A stretch of 64,000 bases of DNA from Endozoicomonas sp965232255 (GCA_965232255.1 OZ246962.1:2666001-2730000), one strand, 5' to 3'. Counted from the stretch's first letter, positions 32,424-42,266 are shown. Numbers and translations are program-made. Notes: generated by a model not told the origin, from the sequence alone.

Positions 32424-34121
32424 ATGGTGGATACATCGAGTTCATTGCAGGCACCAGGGCCGCCCAGTACCGGGCTAAAGCGGTACTGGCAGCAGCTGCG
32501 CAATGTGTTTGACTCATTGTTCAATGCAATGCCTGACCGGGCAGCAACCAATGTGCGGTTGCTGATCTTGCTGTTGGTTAGCGCGTTGCTGGTGGCCGTA
32601 TTGATCAACCTGGCTCTATGGTGGCACGACCGGGATTTTCGTCCGTTGTACGGGCAGGGAGAACACTACAACTTGGCTGCCATTATCGAAATACTCGACA
32701 AACAGGGCATTGGCTATCGCATCAATCCGGATGACGGACAGCTGTTGGTGCGCTCTGACCAAATGGCCAGTGCCCGGATGGCCATGGCTATTGGCGGTAT
32801 TGTCAGCACTGGCGCCAGGCCGTGGCTGCCAGAAAATTCCGGTATGGGCAGCAGTCATTACGAGGAGCGCATGCAGTACCTGGCTGCACTGGAGGCATCA
32901 CTGTCGGATACCATCAGTGGCATTGAAGCCGTGCGTTATGCCCGGGTTCACCTAGCGGTACCGGAGCAAAGTGTGTTTTTTCGCAGTAGCCCTCCGGCGA
33001 AAGCCTCGGTCTACCTGGAGCTGTACAGTGGCATGCGCCTGCAGCCCGAGCAAATAGAAGGCATTATGCGTCTGGTCAGTGGCAGTGTCGCTTCGCTGGA
33101 CGAACAAGAGGTCACTGTCGTCGATCAATATGGCAACTTGCTCAGTCAGCCAATTGTCCTGGCCATGCTGGCCGGTGAGGGCGATAACGCCCAGCCCTAT
33201 CTGGCCAACCGGATACGTATCGAGAGCCACCTTGAGCAGCAGCTGGGCAAAATACTGGATGCTGCCGTCGGTGCCGGTCGCTATCGGGTCGATGTGGCCG
33301 TGGAGTTGACCCGTGACAAACTGGAGCAGAGTTCAGAGCAGTTTGATCCCAATATTGTGCTGCGCAGTGAGTCACTTGAAAGTGGTGTGCCTTTTTTAAT
33401 GGATAAGCCTGCGCCCATTACCCAGCAAGGGCCACCTGTGCCGCCGGTTGGCCCCAATCTGCCGCAAAAAAAGAGTCCTGAGGAAGTGGGTGAACAAAAG
33501 GTCATCCGCAACTACGAGGTCAGTCGGCAGATCAGCAGTGAAACCCATTATCCCGGTGCTATTAAACGCCTGACCATCGCCGTATTGATCGATAGCACTA
33601 CCCTGAAAGACCTGGCAAAAAGCACTGAAACAGCGCCGACAGACTCCGACGCAGCAATGGCAGCAGCATTAAAACAGAGCGAGGCCCGGTTGACCGAACT
33701 GGTGCAACAGGGTGTCGGATTTGATGCAGCCCGTGGTGATGCCATCAGTCTGGCACTGCTGCCTTTTGCCCCTGTTCCTGCGCCGTCGGCGACAGCGCTG
33801 GATCAGAAAAGCATCAATCAATGGCTGGACATTGTCGTAAAAGTGGTTCAGGCCATTTTGCTACTGGTCACCTGTGTGCTGATTCTGCTTGGTTGTCGTA
33901 AATTACTGCGCTCCGGAACCACTGCCACTGCCCAGGTCAGCAAGCAACCCATCGGTATTGCCAATGCCAACGAGGAGTCAGTGCTGAAAAGTGGGGAAAA
34001 ACTGTCACCCATCAGCCTGGAAGAACAGGTGGGCAGGTACCGCGATCTGGCCCAAAGTGAGCCGGAGAAAGTCGCGGCCGTACTGAAGGATTGGATCAGC
34101 AGGAATCATGCCAATGGCTGA
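32424..34121 (+). CDS. fliF: flagellar MS-ring protein FliF
   Basis: FliF builds the MS ring in the inner membrane. 565 aa with a helix near residues 45-67 and one near 470-490. The ring-building motif domain (RPLYGQGEHYNLAAIIEILDKQGIGYRI) and ARVHLAVPEQSVFFR...ASVYLEL are typical. The C-terminus beyond the second helix, which binds FliG, is shortened-looking but ends with EPEKVAAVLKDWI, as usual. The end overlaps fliG by 14 bp. Confidence 0.96.
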   Translation: MVDTSSSLQAPGPPSTGLKRYWQQLRNVFDSLFNAMPDRAATNVRLLILLLVSALLVAVLINLALWWHDRDFRPLYGQGEHYNLAAIIEILDKQGIGYRINPDDGQLLVRSDQMASARMAMAIGGIVSTGARPWLPENSGMGSSHYEERMQYLAALEASLSDTISGIEAVRYARVHLAVPEQSVFFRSSPPAKASVYLELYSGMRLQPEQIEGIMRLVSGSVASLDEQEVTVVDQYGNLLSQPIVLAMLAGEGDNAQPYLANRIRIESHLEQQLGKILDAAVGAGRYRVDVAVELTRDKLEQSSEQFDPNIVLRSESLESGVPFLMDKPAPITQQGPPVPPVGPNLPQKKSPEEVGEQKVIRNYEVSRQISSETHYPGAIKRLTIAVLIDSTTLKDLAKSTETAPTDSDAAMAAALKQSEARLTELVQQGVGFDAARGDAISLALLPFAPVPAPSATALDQKSINQWLDIVVKVVQAILLLVTCVLILLGCRKLLRSGTTATAQVSKQPIGIANANEESVLKSGEKLSPISLEEQVGRYRDLAQSEPEKVAAVLKDWISRNHANG

Positions 34122-35151
34122 GTCAGCAACAGAGGCTGTCGCGCCGATCCAGGCGACGGCTGACACCAGTTGTGCCGCTGAGGAGGCGGCGGTTTTTTTA
34201 TTACTGCTTGGTGAGCAGGCAGCAGCTGACGTCATCCGATATTTCAATCCGACGGAAATTCGCACTATCAGTCAGTTTTCCGAGAATATCGGGGTGAAAA
34301 ATCGCGATCAGCTGATTGTCATGCTCAATCAGTTTGAGCGCGCCTACGCGAATGTCAGTCTGTTGCTCGGTGACTTTCAGCGGCAGATGCGCCAAACCTT
34401 GCAACGAGCCCTGGGCAATGAGCAGGCTCGCTGTCTGGTAAACCCACCCGACAGTCAGCGTGAGCCGCTGACCGGCTTGCAACTGATGAAGCCAGCGTTG
34501 CTGGCCGCCATGATTCGTGATGAGCCGGAGCAGTTTCAGGCGGCGGTGCTCGCTTGCCTGCAGGCGGATCAGGCCTCAGAGGTGATCAACCTGCTGCCCG
34601 CTGAGCGAATGCAGGGATTACTGGAGCGTGTCGCTGGTATGGGCCGCTTGCCCCAAGCCTCGTTGGCAGCCATTGTCACATTTTTGCAGTCGTTTCTTGA
34701 TGAGCAAATTATCGAGAATTTTCTGCCTATCAATGGCGAGCAACAGGTGGCCAATATACTCAACCTGTTTGATAACCAGTCACGGGACGGTTTCCTCGAC
34801 ACTTTACGCCAGGCAGACAGAGCCATGGCCGGGCGCATAGAAGAGCAGATGCTGGTATTTGCCCAGGTGGTCAATTTGTCCATGGAGGATATGGGCAAAC
34901 TGCTTGGGGCTGTCGATTCGGCCGAACTGTGCATGGCATTGAAAGGCGAATCGGAGGATGTGCGCCAGCATGTTTTCCGCTCCATGAGCAAACGGGCGGC
35001 CACTTACCTGCGGGAAGAGATTGAAACGCTCGGTGCCGTGCCCCAAAGCAAAGTCAAGGAGGCCCGGCAGAACGTGGTAGCGGAGATGGACCGTATGCTC
35101 AAAGAGGGCGATATTGTTATGCCCCGTAGCAATGAAGTGATGCTGGAGTAG
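34108..35151 (+). CDS. fliG: flagellar motor switch protein FliG
   Basis: FliG sits between MS ring and C ring and meets the stator. 347 aa with the three FliG domains: N-terminal FliF-binding (EEAAVFLLLLGEQAAADVIRYF), middle (QAAVLACLQADQASEVINLLPAERMQGLLERVAGM), and C-terminal torque domain (DTLRQADRAMAGRIEEQMLVFAQVVNLSMEDMGKLL...LCMALKGESEDVRQHVFRSMSKRAATYLREEIE). The EHPQ motif typical of the middle domain of many FliG proteins is not conserved. Confidence 0.95.
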   Translation: MPMAESATEAVAPIQATADTSCAAEEAAVFLLLLGEQAAADVIRYFNPTEIRTISQFSENIGVKNRDQLIVMLNQFERAYANVSLLLGDFQRQMRQTLQRALGNEQARCLVNPPDSQREPLTGLQLMKPALLAAMIRDEPEQFQAAVLACLQADQASEVINLLPAERMQGLLERVAGMGRLPQASLAAIVTFLQSFLDEQIIENFLPINGEQQVANILNLFDNQSRDGFLDTLRQADRAMAGRIEEQMLVFAQVVNLSMEDMGKLLGAVDSAELCMALKGESEDVRQHVFRSMSKRAATYLREEIETLGAVPQSKVKEARQNVVAEMDRMLKEGDIVMPRSNEVMLE

Positions 35152-35155
35152 TCCC

Positions 35156-35869
35156 ATGGTCAAGATGGCTTCGGCTCTCGTCTCTGAGTCTGCTGCCACG
35201 ACGGACAGCCAGGTTCAGCGTTATCAGTTTCCTGTCGTCAGTCCCGAGCAGGCAGAGGACTCAGGAGCGCCGGTTAGTAATTACGCCTTGTTGCGTGCCA
35301 CGGTGCGCAAGGTACGGGAACGGGATCGGCGCTTACAGCAGGCAGCGCAAGCGGCCAACTATGCCCAGAGCCAGCAGCGCGGTTATAAAGATGGCTTTGC
35401 CGCTGGTTATCAGGCCGGCCAACAGGAGGCGCAACAGCACCATCAACAAAGTGCCAGGCAGTGGCTGGGGCTGATCAACAGCCTGTGGCATGAGCTGGCC
35501 AACTTGCACCAGGCAACGCTGTTGAACCTGGGACAACCACTGACGGCGTTGATCAGCAAGGTGGTGCAACAGGTGGTGAACCATGAGCTGGTTACCTCAC
35601 CGGAGTCGTTGCAACAGCTGGTTAGCGATGCCTTGACCTTACTGCCAGAAACCCAGTCCGTGGTGCTGGAAATTAATCCCCTCGACCGCCCGCTATTGGA
35701 ACCGGTGCTTGCCAAGTTGCCTGCAGAGTGGTCGGTACATGAAGAAGACACCATAACATCTGGCGGATGTCGTGTAATAAGTGAGCACGGCGAAGTGGAT
35801 GCCACAGTGGAAAGTCGTGTGGCGTCGTGTATTGATGCTGTTCATGAGCAGCTGGTGCCCCATGACTGA
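35156..35869 (+). CDS. fliH: flagellar export ATPase regulator FliH
   Basis: FliH holds the FliI ATPase in check and anchors it to the C ring. 237 aa. After a variable N-terminus there is a Gln/Ala-rich coiled-coil stretch with glycine-zipper-like GYKDGFAAGYQAGQQEAQ, characteristic of FliH. The C-terminal domain follows (VEINPLDRPLLEP, GGCRVISEHGEVDATVESR). Lies 4 bp after fliG and 6 bp before fliI. Confidence 0.93.
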   Translation: MVKMASALVSESAATTDSQVQRYQFPVVSPEQAEDSGAPVSNYALLRATVRKVRERDRRLQQAAQAANYAQSQQRGYKDGFAAGYQAGQQEAQQHHQQSARQWLGLINSLWHELANLHQATLLNLGQPLTALISKVVQQVVNHELVTSPESLQQLVSDALTLLPETQSVVLEINPLDRPLLEPVLAKLPAEWSVHEEDTITSGGCRVISEHGEVDATVESRVASCIDAVHEQLVPHD

Positions 35870-35875
35870 CTTCTC

Positions 35876-37273
35876 ATGACTGAGTACGCCACGCCCCCAG
35901 TGCAAGCCGCCGACCAACACCGCACCGAACTGTGGGGACATCTGAGTCGCAAACTGCAGATCACCGAAGAACAAATCACCAGGTTGACACCGCTGCGGGC
36001 ATCAGGACAGTTGGTGAAAGTTTCCGGGTTGATTATGGAAGTTATGGGTTGTCAGATGCAGACCGGACAGCGCTGTCTGGTGGAAGTAAACGACGGTTCC
36101 CCGGTGGAGGCCGAGGTGGTCGGCTTTGATCGGGATACGCTGTTGCTGATGCCCATGGAGTATCACGATGGTTTGTCCCCAGGAGCTAAAGTGACGCCCC
36201 TGGGTTATAACTCGGCAATTTTGGTGGGGGAGCCGCTGCTGGGGCGAACTATTGATGGGGCTGGGCGTCCACTGGACAATCAGCCGGCGCCGGTGGGCAA
36301 CACCACCGTGCGTTTGTACGGGCCACCCATCAATCCTCTGTACCGTTATCCAATCACCACGGCTCTGGACGTGGGTGTTCGTGCCTTGAACGGTTTACTT
36401 ACCATCGGCCGGGGGCAGCGTATTGGCTTGTTTGCTGGAAGTGGCACTGGCAAAAGCACGTTGCTGGGTATGGTTGCCCGGTACACCGGAGCTGATATTG
36501 TCGTGCTGGCCATGATTGGCGAGCGTGGGCGTGAGGTTGGCGATTTTATCCGCCACAATATTGATGAACAAACACGACAACGTTCGATCATTATCGCTGC
36601 ACCGGCGGATCACTCTCCGGTTATGCGTTTGCGTGCGGCGCTGGTAGCTCATCGGGTAGGGGAATATTTTCGTGATACTGGCCATCATGTGCTGCTGTTG
36701 ATGGACTCGCTAACCCGCTACGCCCAGGCGCGGCGCGAGGTGGGGTTGGCCATTGGTGAACCGCCAGCGGCCAGGGGCTATCCGCCCTCGGTGTTCAATA
36801 TGATTGCCCGGCTGGCCGAGCGCGCGGGCAATGGGTATCAGTCTTCGGGCTCTCTGAGTGCGTTTTACACAGTGTTGGACGAGGGTGAAGACGACCCGGT
36901 TGGCGAGGCTGCCCGGGCAATCCTTGACGGGCATCTGGTGCTCAGCCATAAGTTGGCCATGGCCGGACAGTACCCGGCCATTGATGTAGTGGCTTCCGTC
37001 TGCCGCACCATGGCGCAGTCGGTATCGGCACAGCACTTGCAAATGGCGCAGACTTTTTGTCAGCTGGTGGAAAAAGCCCGGGAAGGCTATGAACTAAAGA
37101 CACTGGGCGTTTACCAACCGGGCAGTGATCCGATTATGGATCGAGCCATGACCGCTCAGGCAAGTATGCTTGGTTATTTACAGCAGCCCATTAATGAACG
37201 ACAAACGTTTAACGATAGCCTGCACCAGTTGCAGGTACTGATTGCAGGAATTGATGCTGATGGTCATCGCTGA
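35876..37273 (+). CDS. fliI: flagellar export ATPase FliI
   Basis: ATPase that powers or assists flagellar protein export; related to F1 beta. 465 aa. Walker A GLFAGSGTGKSTLL (near residue 183), ERGREVGDFI, Walker B VLLLMDSLTRYAQARRE, and GEPPAARGYPPSVFNMIARLAERAG are all diagnostic. The C-terminus overlaps the start of fliJ. Confidence 0.97.
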   Translation: MTEYATPPVQAADQHRTELWGHLSRKLQITEEQITRLTPLRASGQLVKVSGLIMEVMGCQMQTGQRCLVEVNDGSPVEAEVVGFDRDTLLLMPMEYHDGLSPGAKVTPLGYNSAILVGEPLLGRTIDGAGRPLDNQPAPVGNTTVRLYGPPINPLYRYPITTALDVGVRALNGLLTIGRGQRIGLFAGSGTGKSTLLGMVARYTGADIVVLAMIGERGREVGDFIRHNIDEQTRQRSIIIAAPADHSPVMRLRAALVAHRVGEYFRDTGHHVLLLMDSLTRYAQARREVGLAIGEPPAARGYPPSVFNMIARLAERAGNGYQSSGSLSAFYTVLDEGEDDPVGEAARAILDGHLVLSHKLAMAGQYPAIDVVASVCRTMAQSVSAQHLQMAQTFCQLVEKAREGYELKTLGVYQPGSDPIMDRAMTAQASMLGYLQQPINERQTFNDSLHQLQVLIAGIDADGHR

Positions 37274-37616
37274 ATCATTACTGGGTAAACTGCTGCGATT
37301 GGAAGCATTGCAGCATCAGCAGCGCCTGAATCATATCCGGCAACAACTTAATGAGTTGGAAAAATATCAGCGACTGGATGACTCACTGAATCAGCTGGCT
37401 AGTGATCTGGCCAGTAATAGTGTCGACGAGGTGGGAGTAACAACGGGTATGCAGGTACACAATCAGGGGCATTTTCACACCCTGTTGTTGCTCATGCAGC
37501 AGTCCTGTCAGCGAGCACAGGCTGAGCGCGTCGCGTCAATCAACGCTCTTGCCAGCGTTGCCACAGTGAAGATGCAACGCCTCAAGCGTTTGCGCCAACG
37601 GTTACACAAGTCTTGA
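37254..37616 (+). CDS. fliJ: FliJ-like flagellar export chaperone
   Basis: A short (about 120 aa) Gln/Leu-rich helical coiled coil in the fliJ position, after fliI. FliJ links FliI to FlhA and is usually about 147 aa; this one is short and poorly conserved, so the name rests on position and coiled-coil character. AGGA lies before the ATGs at 37254 and 37260, so either could be the start. It converges with the unrecognised gene that ends at 37650. Confidence 0.7.
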   Translation: MLMVIAESLLGKLLRLEALQHQQRLNHIRQQLNELEKYQRLDDSLNQLASDLASNSVDEVGVTTGMQVHNQGHFHTLLLLMQQSCQRAQAERVASINALASVATVKMQRLKRLRQRLHKS

Positions 37617-37649
37617 TTTTGCGCCCAGTATCGCTGCAACCCAACATCT

Positions 37650-40070
37650 TCAGGAGTGGACAGAGGAGCTTGCCAATACTGATCTTCTGCGCCGATCGTA
37701 CTGCAAATCAATAGATTTATAGCCATACCACTGGCGGGCAACCTGCATCAGCTGCGTTGCTTCGCTGGGGCTGGCCATGGCGCAAAGGCTGTAGGTGTGA
37801 CCCATGGAACTGAACAGGCAGCGCAGTCGAAAACGGATTTCCTGGTTCACGGCGGGTTCTGCCAGCTCGGGCTGTTCCACCAGTTGCAGCACGGCAGCCC
37901 AAACAGCTTCCGGTTTTATATTGGCGCAGATTTGATCCAAGTTAAGACAATAGGCCAGTGACGGCATGATATAACAATCCCTGGCCATTTTGACCCACTT
38001 TTGGGCCTCCGGCTTTAGGGACGCGGGAACCGCCCGCGTTTTGAAGCAGTCATCAAACTGGTGCAGTTCGGTCCACGCGTACTCTTCCCAAATCCGTTCA
38101 ATGCCAATGCAGGTTTTTAGTGTCGGGTTGTTGAACAATTTCTGATAGATGCGTCGCTCCTGATCCAGGTCGCAGACATTGCGGGCAGCCCTGATTAGAT
38201 TAAGCGTTTTTTTTATCAACGGGTTCCAGTGTTTCGATAACAGCTTTTCAAAAGGTCGTATGGCTCCCTGGGCAGCCTTGATCTGGTATTCGCCTGGCAA
38301 GCCATCATGGTAATTGGCAGCGAAAGGTGAGGCTTTAATTACTGGTCGACACGGGCGAAAATTATCTTGCCTGCCAGCCGATTGCGCCACTTGATCTTGC
38401 TTATTGGCTGACTGACTGCGGTGATCGTGTTGTTTGGCACAGGAGCCTGCTGCCGCAGAGTATTGTCTTGGCTTCTTGTCTTTATGCTTTCGGGTAACAG
38501 CGGGCGGCTCGTCAGCAAACTCGCGCAAAATGGTATCAATATCGTATTGTTTCTGGTCGTGTTGTTCTTGTGCCTCACTGGTTTGATTACCGGCGTTGGC
38601 GCGAGCTGCTTGCAGTTCCCTGCTGTACACGTCGCTCCAGTATTCGGCAACGTCTTCGTTTTTCTCTTCCCAGTAATGGGCATAGTGTTTAATTGCATTT
38701 GCCGCGGCATCCCAGATACCGGCCTTGCAATAATAGTGGTAGGCACTACTCCAATGGTTGGGCGAGCGCTCTGCGGTGGCGGCGTATAACGCGGCCACCT
38801 TGGCATACCTGCGCCGCGGCTTGAGCGTTTTTTCTGACAAAATGATTTCTGCCCGTAAAAAGTTACACAGGCCAAAACAGTCATTTTTCGTGCCGAATGT
38901 GGCTTTTTCGCACTGTCGCATTCGCAGATATAGTACATTGCGCCTGTTGGCCACATCTTTTAAGAAGCTGCTTTTGCGCTGATAAGCCATGCCAATAATT
39001 TCATAAGCGTCCATCAATATCTGTCTGACGGCCTCATGAATAGGATAACTGACATGATTTTCCTCACACCACAACTCGAAAGGGGGCAAGTTTTCCGGAT
39101 ACATAAAAACAGAAACAACCATCGGCACAACATTGATGGCCATAGCGCCTGGCACCATCTCTTTTTTCTGCTCATTCAGTTTTTGAATTAAATCCTGTGG
39201 CGAAAAGCGTATATAATCGAGTGCAGTAAAGCTTATGGGGGAAAAAAAGAGATAAGCGTCCTGTGAAATGTTGTGATGCACATCCAGCACCTTAAAGCTT
39301 CTTTGGTAATTGGCACCATCTTCAAAACTGTACAGCCCACCCGTGTAGTAAAGAATAGCCAGTGATATGATGTCCAGACATGGCAGGGATGATCTGCTTA
39401 TGCCGACTATTGGGCCAGAGTAGATAATTTCATTCATGAAGCTGACAAAGGTTTGTCTGATACATGCAGGAACGGGACGGCCATAAAGAATATCTTTAAA
39501 GCATTTCATGAAAATCCAATTCTGCACATAATGTACCAGGTTGAGTTTGTTCTGAGCGTATTCGTACAAGGATATTAACTGTTTTTTGGTTTGCTCCTTG
39601 TCCTGTTTAGTACGCCAGTCACAAAGCAATCGGTTTAGCAGGTGTTTGATTTTTACTATTGTCGTAATGTCTTTTCGAGCATCAGGATTTTTGCTGTAAC
39701 TGTGATATGAGCTCTCTATTTTTCGCAAAATACTTTCATCAATCTGCAGATAGTCAGCAACCGGAATGTTGAGAAACAGATCAACCCAGTGTTCAAAATC
39801 ATGACTGCCAATATCCCGGGCGGTTATGGTCGGAGCAATTTCTTGGCTCGGCTTATCTGCTGGTGCCAGCGTCGCCGCCGACCTGGTGCAGACTTGTTTG
39901 TCTGCTGGCCTGTTTTCCGCCGGCTCACTGTCCAGATCAAAAGCAGTTGCTGATTGCTCCACGCTGGTTACGCACAGACTGAACGCAGCAGCGAGGTCGT
40001 CGCAGTTGTTATCAGACGCATCAGTAGCTAATTGTCGCGGCATCGCAGTGCCAGCGCTTATATTTTCCAT
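37650..40070 (-). CDS. large protein of unknown function inserted in the flagellar locus
   Basis: I do not recognise this 806-aa protein. It has no signal peptide or membrane helix. Residues 1-90 are low-complexity; 90-470 look helical with many aromatic residues, Cys and a possible helical-repeat stretch (RRRYAKVAALYAATAERSPNHWSSAYHYYCKAGIWDAAANAIKHYAHYW). Then comes a polar Gln/Lys-rich linker (about 500-590) and a second helical domain to the end. The DNA, particularly 38850-39750, is visibly more A+T-rich than the surrounding fli and flg genes, suggesting separate origin. ATG with GGAAG upstream. It lies opposite in strand to fliJ and upstream of none of the flagellar genes, so it looks like cargo. 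A cytoplasmic or injected effector are both possible. Confidence 0.75.
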   Translation of the reverse strand: MENISAGTAMPRQLATDASDNNCDDLAAAFSLCVTSVEQSATAFDLDSEPAENRPADKQVCTRSAATLAPADKPSQEIAPTITARDIGSHDFEHWVDLFLNIPVADYLQIDESILRKIESSYHSYSKNPDARKDITTIVKIKHLLNRLLCDWRTKQDKEQTKKQLISLYEYAQNKLNLVHYVQNWIFMKCFKDILYGRPVPACIRQTFVSFMNEIIYSGPIVGISRSSLPCLDIISLAILYYTGGLYSFEDGANYQRSFKVLDVHHNISQDAYLFFSPISFTALDYIRFSPQDLIQKLNEQKKEMVPGAMAINVVPMVVSVFMYPENLPPFELWCEENHVSYPIHEAVRQILMDAYEIIGMAYQRKSSFLKDVANRRNVLYLRMRQCEKATFGTKNDCFGLCNFLRAEIILSEKTLKPRRRYAKVAALYAATAERSPNHWSSAYHYYCKAGIWDAAANAIKHYAHYWEEKNEDVAEYWSDVYSRELQAARANAGNQTSEAQEQHDQKQYDIDTILREFADEPPAVTRKHKDKKPRQYSAAAGSCAKQHDHRSQSANKQDQVAQSAGRQDNFRPCRPVIKASPFAANYHDGLPGEYQIKAAQGAIRPFEKLLSKHWNPLIKKTLNLIRAARNVCDLDQERRIYQKLFNNPTLKTCIGIERIWEEYAWTELHQFDDCFKTRAVPASLKPEAQKWVKMARDCYIMPSLAYCLNLDQICANIKPEAVWAAVLQLVEQPELAEPAVNQEIRFRLRCLFSSMGHTYSLCAMASPSEATQLMQVARQWYGYKSIDLQYDRRRRSVLASSSVHS

Positions 40071-40220
40071 AGCCAGCTTCCAGTGTCATGAGGCAGCCAT
40101 CTGTTATGGACTTTGACGCGCTGGTTATCCAAAGGTTTCCCAGCGGTGTGCAGTAGATGAGCAGTGAATGGATATTGAGCAAATTGATCAGGATAAACTT
40201 CTTGAGAAAAAACCTGCACC

Positions 40221-40559
40221 TCAAAGCTTGCAAAGCAAATGCCGCTTGCCCGGATAAGTCACTTCGGCGTGCCTGGCGTAGGCAAACGGTGCCCCACGCA
40301 GCAGCCCAATAAACTGATTGCAGTAGTTATTGAGCTGGGTCAGAGCGGCTTTATTATGCTGTTGCAGGTTGCGACAGGAACATAGCAGTGGCTCAGCTTC
40401 CTCACCGGCAGGCAACAGGGGAGATAGCTGCCGACAGATATCGGCACACTCGACGGATAAGCGCACCACTTCATCCAGCCGTTTTGCTGTGATTGCCATC
40501 GCCTGTTCGGTTAACCGTTGTTCCAATTGCTGTAGCAACTCGATTGCGCCATTACTCAT
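40221..40559 (-). CDS. flgN: FlgN-like flagellar chaperone
   Basis: FlgN is the export chaperone for the hook-filament junction proteins FlgK and FlgL. 112 aa, helical, with the FlgN-type pattern GAIELLQQLEQRLTEQAMAITAKRLDEVVRLS and NLQQHNKAALTQLNNYCNQFIGLL. Start at 40559, 8 bp after flgA; the frame is open upstream inside flgA. In related loci flgM lies between flgA and flgN, but there is no room for it here. Low sequence conservation limits confidence. Confidence 0.72.
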   Translation of the reverse strand: MSNGAIELLQQLEQRLTEQAMAITAKRLDEVVRLSVECADICRQLSPLLPAGEEAEPLLCSCRNLQQHNKAALTQLNNYCNQFIGLLRGAPFAYARHAEVTYPGKRHLLCKL

Positions 40560-40567
40560 GGTATTTT

Positions 40568-41317
40568 TTATTGCCCAGCGATGGGACGCACCTCGCCTTC
40601 GTTGATTATCCGGCACTTTATGGTGCGGCCATTGTCTTTCTGTACCTGAATAATGTCGTTTACATGACCATTTTCCATGGCCACACCAGCAGTGCGCAGC
40701 AGCACTGTCTCGGATTGAACGACAATGGTCACAGGCTGGCCACGACGCAGCACACCGGCTTTTTTCACCAGGTCTTCGTTGATAACGGTGCCAGCGCTGA
40801 TTTTACGGCTGGCCACATAGCCGTCGAGTTTATCTGTCTCCTGCAAAAATCCGGGTTTTACACTGGTAAAGGCTACGTCATCGGTACGCAGTTGTGATAA
40901 ACGCTCACCGCGACTGACGTCACGGGTTGCCACCAGGACTGGCAGTGTGAAGTCCACTTTGACGCTCAGGCGGTGTTGCCAGTTGCCGCTGTTCGGACAG
41001 CTCACCACCAAAGGTAATTTGCCAGCGTGGGACATGGCCGACAAGTGCACTTCCGGCCCTGTGGCGCAGGTCGGCAGGCGTTGCCATCGTTCTGGTTGCA
41101 ACAACTGTATGCGCGGCTCACGGCCATTGAACTGTTCGGTCAGGGCATGCAGGTGCGCACAGACTAAATTAACCACTTCCTGCTGGGTCGAGTGTTGTGG
41201 AAACTGGTCATTGTCGTGGCACGTTCCGGCCTGCAAATCAGCAATGGGAAGTATAAAACTACCGACGTATAAAATAAGCGCTAAATAATATTTGCGACAA
41301 TTCACTGCATTTCCCAC
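40568..41317 (-). CDS. flgA: flagellar P-ring assembly protein FlgA
   Basis: Periplasmic chaperone for FlgI P-ring assembly. 249 aa with an N-terminal signal sequence (YYLALILYVGSFILPIADLQA) and a C-terminal SAF-like domain: PVLVATRDVSRGERLSQLRTDDV, VASRKISAGTVINEDLVKKAGVLRRGQPVTIV. No ATG begins the frame: GTG at 41317 or, with GGGAA upstream, GTG at 41305. Divergent from flgB with only about 60 bp between. Confidence 0.93.
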   Translation of the reverse strand: MGNAVNCRKYYLALILYVGSFILPIADLQAGTCHDNDQFPQHSTQQEVVNLVCAHLHALTEQFNGREPRIQLLQPERWQRLPTCATGPEVHLSAMSHAGKLPLVVSCPNSGNWQHRLSVKVDFTLPVLVATRDVSRGERLSQLRTDDVAFTSVKPGFLQETDKLDGYVASRKISAGTVINEDLVKKAGVLRRGQPVTIVVQSETVLLRTAGVAMENGHVNDIIQVQKDNGRTIKCRIINEGEVRPIAGQ

Positions 41318-41378
41318 GACAATTTAACGACAACGTACTACTTTTAATACAACTGATAATAGGCAATGAAACGCCATT

Positions 41379-41759
41379 ATGTTGATTTCATTCGATGCGG
41401 CCATGGGCATCCATCCGCGGGTTGCCGAATTGCGTACCTCCCAGATAGCCGTGCAGGCCGGAAATGTCTTTAACGTGGAAACACCGGGCTATCGCGCCCT
41501 GGCGGCTGGTCTGGAGTTTTTCCAGCCGATGCACGACCTGGTGGTTTCCGACCAGCGGCATATCGGTGGTGCTGGGGCAGAAGTTGACCTGTCCCTGCGG
41601 TTCAGAAATGCCGGTGAGATTTCCTCGGAGAACGGTAACGATGTATCGCTGGTCCTGGAGCAGGCTGAGTTAGCCCAGTCCATGTCAGGGTTCAATGTCA
41701 GCGTGTCGTTGCTGCGTGAACAGCTGAGTATGCTGGAGCGGGTGATCAGCGGTCGCTAG
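41379..41759 (+). CDS. flgB: flagellar basal-body rod protein FlgB
   Basis: Proximal rod subunit, 126 aa. The N-terminal rod motif is somewhat diverged (IAVQAGNVFNVETPGYRA in place of ANNLANADTPGYKA). The C-terminal helix (NDVSLVLEQAELAQSMSGFNVSVSLLREQLSMLERVISGR) is typical. First gene of the long plus-strand structural run. Confidence 0.94.
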   Translation: MLISFDAAMGIHPRVAELRTSQIAVQAGNVFNVETPGYRALAAGLEFFQPMHDLVVSDQRHIGGAGAEVDLSLRFRNAGEISSENGNDVSLVLEQAELAQSMSGFNVSVSLLREQLSMLERVISGR

Positions 41760-41831
41760 ATCATTTGACAAGTGTCGCTTGCGTCAGGTTATGCCCGTCA
41801 TCTGCAAGTGAGCAATGAGTGAGCAGTCCCC

Positions 41832-42266
41832 ATGAGTCTGCAGCTGGTGCAAGCCATGTCCGGCTACGCCATGGTCGCCCAGGCGACCCGGTTGACGCTG
41901 GTGGCCGAAGCGCTGTCTTACAGCGAAATTCCGTCAGCCAGTGCTGATGGCGTGCTGCAGCCAGGGCGTGTGGTGTTGCAGGCCAGGACCGTCGATGCCG
42001 GGTCGGCAGCATTGGCCGGTGTGCCTGCCTTCACAGTAGAAGTAGCCAGCATCAGCAAAGACCATGTGCCCCCCCAGGTTCGTTATCAGCCGGGCCACCC
42101 GCTCGCCAACGCGAACGGCGAGGTGTTCTATCCCGATGTCAGTACGGTGGAAGAGATGGCCACCATGATTTCCGCAGCCCGCTGTTTTGATGCTGCAGTT
42201 GCCGTGTTCAGCAGCGCCCGACAGATGGAAGGTCAGGCACTGGGTTTGATCGGCACACACAGTTGA
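41832..42266 (+). CDS. flgC: flagellar basal-body rod protein FlgC
   Basis: Proximal rod subunit, 144 aa. The central block HPLANANGEVFYPDVSTVEEMATMISAARCFDAAVAVFSSARQM matches FlgC (YPNV.VVEEM..MI.A.R.Y.AN...). The N-terminal rod signature is degenerate: there is no ANNLAN.NT motif. In most FlgC proteins this segment is well kept, so this subunit has diverged unusually far. Confidence 0.9.
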   Translation: MSLQLVQAMSGYAMVAQATRLTLVAEALSYSEIPSASADGVLQPGRVVLQARTVDAGSAALAGVPAFTVEVASISKDHVPPQVRYQPGHPLANANGEVFYPDVSTVEEMATMISAARCFDAAVAVFSSARQMEGQALGLIGTHS

